35,704 nt of DNA from JAKAGE01 sp035541415 (GTDB lineage Bacteria > Patescibacteriota > Minisyncoccia > UBA6257 > 2-01-FULL-56-20), in NCBI GenBank assembly GCA_035541415.1, contig DATKNI010000012.1, positions 1-35,704 on the forward strand, written 5' to 3'. Shown piece after piece: positions 30,691-35,704 of the stretch. Every line of letters starts with the position of its first letter. Positions within the stretch are counted from its first letter, which is position 1. Below the pieces are notes generated by a model. The model was not told the origin of the DNA, searched no databases, and saw only the letters and a list, made by a program, of their open reading frames with translations. A program made the position numbers and the translations under genes.

Positions 30691-32490
30691 ATGGCAGACA
30701 CGTCAAACGCCGCGATCGCGGAAATCCTCCGCCAAATAGGGGAATATCTTGACATGCAAAAGGTGCCGTTCAAGCCGCGCGCCTATGAAAAAGCCGCCCA
30801 GGTGATCGACGCGCTCGAGGAAGAGCTCGCGGAAACCTACAAGATCGGCGGGAAAAAAGCCCTCCTTGAAGTCCCGGGCATCGGCATGTCGATGGCGGGC
30901 GCGATCGAAGAGCTCATCAAAACCGGCAAGATCAAGCAGTATGAAGAGCTCAAAAAGAGCACCCCGGTGCGCCTCGACCAGCTCGCAAAAGTGGAAGGCC
31001 TCGGGCCAAAATCGATCCAAAAATTATATCAGGAACTCGGCGTTAAAAATCTCGCCGATTTGGAGAAGGCCGCAAAAGCCGGGAAGATCGCAAAGCTCGA
31101 AGGCTTTGGCAAAAAGAGCGAAGAAAAGATTTTGAAGAACATCGGCTTTGCGGAACAATCGGGTCAGCGTTTCATCACGGGCTACATGCTCCCGCGCATC
31201 CGCTCGATCGTTGCCCGCCTCGAAAAAGTTTCCGGCGTAAAAAAGGTGACGCCTGCCGGTTCGGCGCGGCGCCGCAAAGAAACGATCGGCGATGTCGATA
31301 TCTTAGTTGTCGCGGACAGCGAAAAATCCACGCAGGATGTCATGAAGGCCTTTGTCTCCATGGCTGACGTGATAAATATCATCGCGGAAGGGCCGACGAA
31401 ATCATCCGTAAAATTGCGCGCAGGCATTAACGTGGATTTGCGCGTCGTTCCCGCGGAATCCTATGGCGCGGCGCTCAACTATTTCACCGGTTCAAAAGAA
31501 CACAACGTCGCCTTGCGGCGGATTGCCGTCGAAAAGAATTGGAAACTGAGCGAGTGGGGACTCTTCAAAATCAAAGGCGGCCGCGGGCCGGCAAGCGTCG
31601 GCACCACGAGCCGCGGGAGCAAAGATGAGATTATGATCGCCGGGAAAACAGAAGAAGAAGTGTACGCGAAATTCGGCATGGATTATATCGAGCCCGAACT
31701 TCGCGAGAACACCGGCGAGATCGAGGCTGCGCTTGCTCATACGTTGCCCAAGCTCATCGGCTACGGCGATCTCCAAGGGGATTTGCAAATTCAAACCGAT
31801 TGGACCGACGGATCGGCATCCATCGAGGCGATGGCGCTTGCCGCATATCAAAAGGGCCTCAAATATATCGTGATTACCGACCACACTAAGCGCTTGGCGA
31901 TGACGCACGGCCTTGATGAAAAGCGCCTCCTCCAGCAGATGGCCGAGATCGACCGCGTGAACAAGAAACTCGCCGGCAAGATCAAAGTTTTGAAGGGGAC
32001 CGAGTGCGACATTTTGAAAGACGGCTCGCTCGATTTGCCCGATGATCTGCTCGCGAAGCTCGATGTTGTCGGCGTTTCAGTGCACTCGTATTTCAATCTT
32101 CCGCGCGCCGAGCAGACCGCTCGCGTGTTGCGCGCCATCGACAATCCGAATGTGGATATTTTCTTTCATCCGACCGGCCGCCTCATCAACAAGCGGCCGC
32201 CGATTGACATTGATATCGACGCGGTGATTGACCTCGCCAAGAAAACAAAAACGGTGATGGAAGTGAACTCATTTCCGGAGCGGTCCGATCTGAAAGACGA
32301 GCACGTCCGTAAATGCGTTGAGCTCGGGGTAAAACTTTCAATCGATTCCGACGCGCACGCGATCGCGCATTATGCGCTCCTCGAAAATGGCATCGCCGTG
32401 GCCCGCCGCGGCTGGGCGGAGAAGAAAGACGTGATCAACGCGTGGCCCGTTGAGAAAATGGTGAACTGCCTCAAGGGAGCAAAGAAATAA
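30691..32490 (+). CDS. polX: DNA polymerase X with C-terminal PHP domain
   Basis: 599 residues. Helix-hairpin-helix 8-kDa-like region (about 1-150, VPGIGMSMAGAIEEL; LEGFGKKSEEKIL), polymerase palm with catalytic Asp in GDVDILV (D201, D203) and NVDLRV (D249), preceded by GSARRRKET. C-terminal PHP domain about 355-595: ITDH (H398), GTECDIL (E438), VSVHSYF (H465), FFHPTGR (H493), SDAH (D554, H556 region). In PHP proteins the first metal motif is H-x-H; here it is Q366-I-Q368 (codons CAA ATT CAA in GDLQIQTDWTDG). The polymerase site looks intact, so gap filling in base excision repair is expected; 3'-5' exonuclease or AP-endonuclease activity of the PHP site may be altered or lost. Fits with the nearby uracil-DNA glycosylase. 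Confidence 0.92.
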   Translation: MADTSNAAIAEILRQIGEYLDMQKVPFKPRAYEKAAQVIDALEEELAETYKIGGKKALLEVPGIGMSMAGAIEELIKTGKIKQYEELKKSTPVRLDQLAKVEGLGPKSIQKLYQELGVKNLADLEKAAKAGKIAKLEGFGKKSEEKILKNIGFAEQSGQRFITGYMLPRIRSIVARLEKVSGVKKVTPAGSARRRKETIGDVDILVVADSEKSTQDVMKAFVSMADVINIIAEGPTKSSVKLRAGINVDLRVVPAESYGAALNYFTGSKEHNVALRRIAVEKNWKLSEWGLFKIKGGRGPASVGTTSRGSKDEIMIAGKTEEEVYAKFGMDYIEPELRENTGEIEAALAHTLPKLIGYGDLQGDLQIQTDWTDGSASIEAMALAAYQKGLKYIVITDHTKRLAMTHGLDEKRLLQQMAEIDRVNKKLAGKIKVLKGTECDILKDGSLDLPDDLLAKLDVVGVSVHSYFNLPRAEQTARVLRAIDNPNVDIFFHPTGRLINKRPPIDIDIDAVIDLAKKTKTVMEVNSFPERSDLKDEHVRKCVELGVKLSIDSDAHAIAHYALLENGIAVARRGWAEKKDVINAWPVEKMVNCLKGAKK

Positions 32491-32514
32491 CTGTCAAAAA
32501 TCGCGCCGGTGCGG

Positions 32515-32520
32515 TAGAAT
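32515..32520 (+). promoter_or_regulatory. -10 TAGAAT; leaderless start at 32527
   Basis: TAGAAT, six bases, then ATG. Confidence 0.55.
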
Positions 32521-32526
32521 GGGTTC

Positions 32527-33057
32527 ATGGCTCCGGCCCACGAACCAGACGAATCAAAGCGCATTCCCACCAAAAAACAGGTGGTGGCCGGCTTTGTCGT
32601 TTATCGGAAAACCACCGACGGCGTAAAATTTTTATTGCTCTACCGCCGCGGCAATTATTGGAATTTTCCCAAAGGCCACTTCAAGCCGGGGGAGCGGAGC
32701 ATCGATGCGGCGCTCCGCGAACTCGAGGAGGAAACCGGAATCAAAAAATCCGAACTTCGCATTGCGCCGAACTTTCGCGCCTACGAACGGTTTTATTTCC
32801 GCATCGGCAACGAAGGCATTTACGACACCGTGATCTTGTTCCTTGCCGAAACGCACAAAGCGGAGATCCGCATCGAGCCGCGCGAGCACAGCGGTTTTGG
32901 CTGGTTCCTCTATAACGACGCCGTGAACGTGATCGGAAAAAAATATGGCGACACGCGCAAAGTCCTCAAACAGGCTCGCGATTTTCTCCGCGCCCGCCGA
33001 CGCCCGCGACCGGTCGGCCGCACCGGCCAAAAGGAAGGGGTTGATAATAAGAAATAA
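32527..33057 (+). CDS. Nudix hydrolase (Ap4A-hydrolase-like)
   Basis: 176 residues. The Nudix box GX5EX7REUXEEXGU is complete at 50-72 (starting GHFKPGE and ending RELEEETGI). An N-terminal VVAGFVVYR strand, YRRGNYWNFPKGH before the box, and FGWFLYNDAV after it match the small bis(5'-nucleosyl)-tetraphosphatase/MutT-like group, which cleaves nucleoside diphosphates linked to another moiety. Exact substrate cannot be told from sequence. The C-terminal 25 residues are very basic (LRARRRPRPVGR), possibly for nucleic-acid association. It converges with rplT across a shared terminator. Confidence 0.9.
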   Translation: MAPAHEPDESKRIPTKKQVVAGFVVYRKTTDGVKFLLLYRRGNYWNFPKGHFKPGERSIDAALRELEEETGIKKSELRIAPNFRAYERFYFRIGNEGIYDTVILFLAETHKAEIRIEPREHSGFGWFLYNDAVNVIGKKYGDTRKVLKQARDFLRARRRPRPVGRTGQKEGVDNKK

Positions 33058-33061
33058 AAAA

Positions 33062-33087
33062 GCGGCACCGGGAAGTGCCGCCTTTTT
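33062..33087 (+). terminator. Bidirectional terminator between Nudix gene and rplT
   Basis: A 7-bp stem GCGGCAC/GTGCCGC with loop CGGGAA, followed by C and five T on the + strand and, on the - strand, by a T-tract from AAAAAA at 33056-33061. It serves both convergent genes. Confidence 0.9.
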
Positions 33088-33094
33088 ATTTCTT

Positions 33095-33439
33095 TTATTT
33101 TGCCGCCGCCACCACTTTCTTGAATACTGCGGGTTCGTGCTCGGCGAGGTCAGCGAGGATCTTGCGGTCGAGGACGATGCCCTTCTTCTTGAGGGCGGCG
33201 ATGAACTTGCTGTAGCTCATGCCTTCTTCGCGGACTGCGGCGTTGATCTTTACGTTCCACAGTTGGCGATAGACGCGCTTCTTTTCCTTGCGTCCGCGGA
33301 ATGCATGCGTCCAGGCATGGAGCAATGCTTCTTTTGCGGCGCGTTCGTTCGTCTTGCGGCGCCAGCGGAACCCCTTCGTATACTTGAGGATCTTTTCGCG
33401 GCGCTTATGTTGTATGGTTCCACGTTTTACGCGAGGCAT
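33095..33439 (-). CDS. rplT: 50S ribosomal protein L20
   Basis: 114 residues, normal length for L20. Begins MPRVKRGTIQHKRREKILK and contains KGFRWRRKTNERAAKEALLHA, LWNVKINAAVR and GMSYSKFI, all typical of the family (written here in separate pieces). L20 binds 23S rRNA early in large-subunit assembly and in other bacteria represses its own operon. It starts 18 nt after the L35 gene, in the conserved order infC-rpmI-rplT. There is no Shine-Dalgarno before the ATG. Confidence 0.98.
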   Translation of the reverse strand: MPRVKRGTIQHKRREKILKYTKGFRWRRKTNERAAKEALLHAWTHAFRGRKEKKRVYRQLWNVKINAAVREEGMSYSKFIAALKKKGIVLDRKILADLAEHEPAVFKKVVAAAK

Positions 33440-33457
33440 GGATTTATTAAAAAATGA

Positions 33458-33631
33458 TTAATACGTGAGGAATTTTTTCAACGGATAATTCAAACCGCGC
33501 GACTGGCGCTTGTTGCGGATATTCTTCTGGGTTGCGCGGGTGCGAAAATGATCCGTTGCCATTGCGCGGCGCACCATTTTGCCGTTCTTGGTTATGCGGA
33601 TTCGCTTGGTTAAGCTCTTGGAGAGTGCCAT
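33458..33631 (-). CDS. rpmI: 50S ribosomal protein L35
   Basis: 57 residues from the ATG at 33631 (MALSKSLTKRIRITKNGK). A longer in-frame start at 33676 would add residues that are read from the hairpin and leader region and is rejected. The sequence keeps L35 features, TKRIRITKNGKMVRR and a basic RATQKNIRNKRQSRGL stretch, but it departs from the usual MPKMKTHKSAAKRF start. It follows infC and precedes rplT, which confirms identity. No Shine-Dalgarno is visible. Confidence 0.93.
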   Translation of the reverse strand: MALSKSLTKRIRITKNGKMVRRAMATDHFRTRATQKNIRNKRQSRGLNYPLKKFLTY

Positions 33632-33655
33632 GGAAGCAATGCTTAAAATTTCATT

Positions 33656-33674
33656 AAAAAGAGCCGCTTGGCTC
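33656..33674 (-). terminator. Short hairpin plus U-tract in the rpmI leader (possible attenuator)
   Basis: On the - strand GAGCC-AAGC-GGCTC is followed directly by five T (33660-33656). It lies only a few bases after the start predicted from the internal promoter and 24 nt before the rpmI ATG. Confidence 0.5.
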
Positions 33675-33684
33675 AATGCAAAAC

Positions 33685-33713
33685 AGTATACGACAGCCGC
33701 GGATTTAATGCAA
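33685..33713 (-). promoter_or_regulatory. Internal promoter for rpmI-rplT
   Basis: On the - strand TTGCAT (33713-33708), a 17-bp spacer, and TATACT (33690-33685). The -35 begins just after the infC stop codon (33717-33715). Expected start is near 33678. Confidence 0.65.
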
Positions 33714-33714
33714 G

Positions 33715-34260
33715 CTACTTCTTGGCGATCTGGACCGAAGGTCCGTTGCCCAAGAATTTTGGCTCTGAAAGCTTCTTGTATTCCACGGGGATCAGCGTCA
33801 AAAACTCCTTCAATTTTTCCATCGCCCAGTCTTTGTTGCGCTTTTCGCGGCCGCGGAGGCGCATCGTCACTTCAACGGGATGCCCTTGGCTGAAAAACTT
33901 CTCAAGCTGGTGGATTTTGACCATGAGGTCGTTATGCGCGGCGCGGGCGCTGATCTGCACGGTTTTCATCGCGGCGCTCTTTTGGGCGAGCCGCTCCTTC
34001 TTCAGCCGCTTCTCTTCGTCGTAGCGGAACTTGTCGTAGCTCATGAGGCGCACGACCGGAGGATTGGCCTGCGCGGAAATTTCAATGAGGTCCAGGCCTT
34101 CTTCGGGACGGACCAACTTCAAAGCTTCAGCGCGCGGCATGACGCCCAGGTTCTCGCCTTTTTCATTGATGACGCGCAATTCGGGCGCCGTTATTTGGCT
34201 GTTGATGCGGGGTTTAAGAATGGCAGTGGGTGGCTTCGATTCGACAAATAGTACCTTCAT
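33715..34260 (-). CDS. infC: Translation initiation factor IF-3
   Basis: 181 residues from ATG 34260. N-domain: RINSQITAPELRVINEKGENLGVM, ALKLVRPEEGLDLIEISAQANPPVVRLMSYDKFRYDEEK in parts; linker; C-domain: KTVQISARAAHNDLMVKIHQ, GHPVEVTMRLRGREK. All are standard IF-3 signatures. IF-3 binds the 30S subunit and checks start codon and initiator tRNA. The first 18 residues (MKVLFVESKPPTAILKP) are longer than usual; an ATT codon at 34221-34219, in ILKPRIN, would be an alternative, since E. coli infC starts with AUU, but the ATG is simpler. No Shine-Dalgarno. It heads the only - strand operon here. Confidence 0.96.
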   Translation of the reverse strand: MKVLFVESKPPTAILKPRINSQITAPELRVINEKGENLGVMPRAEALKLVRPEEGLDLIEISAQANPPVVRLMSYDKFRYDEEKRLKKERLAQKSAAMKTVQISARAAHNDLMVKIHQLEKFFSQGHPVEVTMRLRGREKRNKDWAMEKLKEFLTLIPVEYKKLSEPKFLGNGPSVQIAKK

Positions 34261-34320
34261 TGTGGAGCAAATGGTGGCGTTTTGCAACTCTCGCTCATCG
34301 TGCGGCGAAGGGCGGTGCGT

Positions 34321-34326
34321 TATAAT
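34321..34326 (+). promoter_or_regulatory. -10 TATAAT; leaderless start at 34333
   Basis: TATAAT, six bases (AGAGGC), then ATG. The reverse strand here reads TATTAT, so the same site may also supply a -10 for infC about 60 nt away. Confidence 0.6.
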
Positions 34327-34332
34327 AGAGGC

Positions 34333-34926
34333 ATGGACGAAGGCCCGATCACGCATCCCGGCGTTCCGCAGGAAATGTATCACACTCTCGGCCCCAAGAC
34401 GTTTTGGATTTTTTTGCTTGAACGCCTCAATGGGCCGATCGTATTTCTCTTTGTGACGATCGCGCTCTTTTCGATCGAAGGCCAATCGTTTCTCATTGTG
34501 AAAGGCGTCGGCAATCTTAATCCGTACGTGGACTATGCCGCATGGGGATGCCTCGCCATTTTTCTCGTCATGCTCGGCGTTATGCTCGTCCTCACCTGGC
34601 TCGAGTATACAACCTACAAATATTGCCTCGGCGACAATTCCCTCAAAATAAAGCGCGGCATTTTAAACAAAGAAGAAGTTGCGATTCCGTACCGCCAGAT
34701 CCAAGACGTCGACATCAAGCGCGATTTATATTTCCAGATGATGGGCCTCTCGCGCATCGTCATTCTCACGGCGGGCCAGGAAGATGAGAATCCAAAAGAC
34801 AGCGAATCGGAAGGCGTGCTCCCGGCGCTCGACAAGGACCTCGCCGAATGGCTGCAGCAGCAGCTCTTGGAAAAAGCGAACGTGCAGAAGATTGTCGAAG
34901 AAAAGGAGCCGGTTGCAAAAAGTTAA
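34333..34926 (+). CDS. Bacterial PH-domain (YdbS/DUF304-like) membrane protein
   Basis: 197 residues from ATG 34333 (MDEGPITHPG). Two TM helices at about 33-49 and 70-91, then a bPH2 domain: YKYCLGDNSLKIKRGIL, then EEVAIPYRQIQDVDIKRDL and QMMGLSRIVILTAG. These motifs (IKRGIL, IPYRQIQ.VD, GLSRI.I.TAG) are characteristic of the bPH2 family. The final third is acidic and helical with no membrane segment. Function in the family is largely unknown; membrane association is clear. It is divergently transcribed from infC. Confidence 0.85.
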   Translation: MDEGPITHPGVPQEMYHTLGPKTFWIFLLERLNGPIVFLFVTIALFSIEGQSFLIVKGVGNLNPYVDYAAWGCLAIFLVMLGVMLVLTWLEYTTYKYCLGDNSLKIKRGILNKEEVAIPYRQIQDVDIKRDLYFQMMGLSRIVILTAGQEDENPKDSESEGVLPALDKDLAEWLQQQLLEKANVQKIVEEKEPVAKS

Positions 34927-34958
34927 AATTTGCTGTATAATCTGCGCAGATTGGAGGG
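34913..34958 (+). promoter_or_regulatory. Sigma70 promoter and RBS for 34963
   Basis: TTGCAA (34913-34918), 17-bp spacer, TATAAT (34936-34941), expected start near 34948. GGAGGG (34953-34958) is a good Shine-Dalgarno 4 nt before ATG 34963. Confidence 0.8.
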
Positions 34959-34962
34959 TTTT

Positions 34963-35226
34963 ATGCGCACATTGTCACAAGTTTTAGAAAAGCTGCAGCC
35001 AGAAATCAAAAATTTATTCGAGGTGCTTTGGCGCGCGGAGAGGACTCCGGAAAACGAGAGGAAACTTCGCGGACTAATCAATCTCAACAATGAAATTCTC
35101 AACCTGGCGCGGGGCAAAGTGAACTTCAATGAGGCGGCCAAAACGAAAGATTTTTTTACCGCCGTGGAAGTTTCCGATGAAGATTTTAACCGGATCACCC
35201 GCGCGCTCCTCGAGCTTGCTCCCTAG
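34963..35226 (+). CDS. Small helical soluble protein, unknown function
   Basis: 87 residues from ATG 34963 (MRTLSQVLEKLQPE). The in-frame start at 34930 lies inside the promoter and is rejected. The protein is predicted all-helical and charged, with no Cys, signal peptide or TM (EIKNLFEVLWRAERTPENER; FNRITRALLELAP). It has one of the few consensus promoters with a proper RBS in this window and its own terminator. I do not recognise the family. Confidence 0.7.
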   Translation: MRTLSQVLEKLQPEIKNLFEVLWRAERTPENERKLRGLINLNNEILNLARGKVNFNEAAKTKDFFTAVEVSDEDFNRITRALLELAP

Positions 35227-35238
35227 ACCCTTTCCTCC

Positions 35239-35273
35239 GGCCCAACGCATCCTGCGCTGGGCCTTTATTTTTT
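35239..35273 (+). terminator. Rho-independent terminator after 34963
   Basis: Outer stem GGCCCA/TGGGCC, inner stem CGCA/TGCG with a TCC loop, followed by TTTATTTTTT. Confidence 0.9.
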
Positions 35274-35286
35274 CCGAAGTTTATCG

Positions 35287-35292
35287 TATAAT
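35287..35292 (+). promoter_or_regulatory. -10 TATAAT of ssrA
   Basis: A consensus TATAAT with expected start near 35299, about 11 nt before the mature 5' end at 35310, consistent with RNase P trimming. Confidence 0.6.
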
Positions 35293-35309
35293 ATCCGTGC
35301 AGATTTAAC

Positions 35310-35621
35310 GGGGACGCATTGGCTTCGATGGAGCGAAGCGGTGGGTCTGCGAGCCGAGCGCGCGTGCGTTACAGCGCATCATTTATAACTGCCAACTCTA
35401 ATCGAGTTCCAGCTCTCGCTTACGCGTAAAGCCTAGCGAGGATCGGCCAGCCGGGGACTCTTCGGCTGATACCGGTCTTATATAAGGAGTCTCAAGTTTG
35501 CCCGGACGATTCTAAGGACAGAACAAAAATCAAGAATCATTTCGCTAACTTCGGTTAACTACGCTCGTAGACGGCCCATGCAGCTACACTCCAGACGGCG
35601 GTTCGATTCCGCCCGTCTCCA
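35310..35621 (+). ncRNA. ssrA: tmRNA (transfer-messenger RNA)
   Basis: The 5' end GGGGACG (35310-35316) pairs with CGTCTCC (35614-35620) to form the acceptor stem (six Watson-Crick pairs and one G-U), with discriminator A at 35621. A T-arm GGCGG-TTCGATT-CCGCC lies just before the acceptor 3' strand, and a reduced D-like region (TTGGCTTCGATGG) follows the 5' end. CCA is not encoded. It rescues stalled ribosomes and adds a degradation tag. The one-piece, non-permuted form is used. A tag reading frame is at 35391-35429, and GC-rich segments after it fit the usual pseudoknots. The 3' flank carries strong hairpins. Confidence 0.95.
35391..35429 (+). other. tmRNA tag-peptide reading frame
   Basis: GCC-AAC-...-GCT-TAC-GCG-TAA reads ANSNRVPALAYA then stop. 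The bases before it (TATAACT) and the start A-N match common resume sites. The resume codon is my inference; the C-terminal residues and stop are fixed by the frame. The tag ends -ALAYA instead of the widespread -ALAA. Confidence 0.65.
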
Positions 35622-35653
35622 CAAGCAAAGCAAAATATCCCTTTGGAAGGCAC

Positions 35654-35702
35654 GCGGTCTCGCGCTGCTGCGCGAGCCGCTCCCTCTCGGCACCTTCGTG
35701 CC
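35654..35702 (+). repeat. GC-rich palindromic repeats downstream of ssrA
   Basis: A hairpin at 35654-35680 (GCGG-T-CTCGCGC, loop TGCT, GCGCGAG-CCGC) is followed by a second at 35689-35702 (GGCAC-CTTC-GTGCC). Wording such as CTTCG and GGCAC recalls the 29-bp repeats at 16647. The element runs to the window edge. The 83 bases after the tmRNA contain no gene that I can see. Confidence 0.7.
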
Positions 35703-35704
35703 TC

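Noticed and set aside
35310..35621. Separate tRNA gene at the end of the window
   Set aside because: The T-arm and acceptor strand pair with bases 300 nt upstream and belong to the tmRNA.

Overview
The window looks like a chromosomal segment from a bacterium of the Candidate Phyla Radiation (Patescibacteria), most likely a Parcubacteria lineage. The reasons are: very dense packing of genes, many small genes lacking a Shine-Dalgarno sequence, a large set of Ser/Thr/Ala-rich exported proteins, half-size or shortened versions of common families (6-TM MFS protein, 57-residue L35), and a monoderm-type surface set with no outer-membrane genes. TGA is used as a normal stop codon. This placement is inference from gene content, not from a phylogeny.

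Left two thirds (1-25916): a surface locus, all on the + strand. It opens inside a tight five-gene operon (3-5135), continues through a monocistronic surface gene with its own terminator (5241-6400), a second anchor-protein operon (6459-7906), a dockerin protein (7936), an Hsp20-cohesin-surface operon (9678-13990), a large Asp-box (sialidase-like) surface protein (14049), an Fn3 protein followed by a MacB/FtsX-type ABC ATPase and permease (16750-20750), another large surface protein with its anchor partner (20856-23810), and a second dockerin/cohesin pair (23820-25916). Two kinds of pairing recur. Secreted proteins without a membrane anchor and ending in double dockerin repeats (7936, 23820) lie beside membrane-anchored proteins with a cohesin-like domain (10234, 24963). 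Secreted proteins ending in a beta domain that resembles the WxL domain (1635, 5241) lie beside signal-peptide plus C-terminal-TM proteins that resemble the DUF916/DUF3324 WxL-interacting proteins (2971, 4020, 6459; a fourth at 22803). I read this as a sortase-free, non-covalent surface-display locus; the individual domain assignments are by eye.

Right third (25933-35704): housekeeping and DNA repair genes. These are a type-4 uracil-DNA glycosylase that has lost all four iron-sulfur cysteines, a small membrane protein with a membrane-anchored ClpC-like double AAA+ ATPase, an AT-richer gene with an RNA polymerase alpha-CTD-like end, a half MFS protein, a PolX with an altered PHP metal site, a Nudix hydrolase, the infC-rpmI-rplT operon (the only - strand genes), a bacterial PH-domain membrane protein, a small helical protein, and the tmRNA gene ssrA with an unusual tag ending in -LAYA.

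A regulatory theme runs through the window. At least ten genes have a -10 hexamer, often extended with TG, exactly 6 or 7 nt before the start codon, which places transcription start on the start codon itself (leaderless mRNA). Only a few genes (1170, 29519, 34963) have a clear Shine-Dalgarno sequence.
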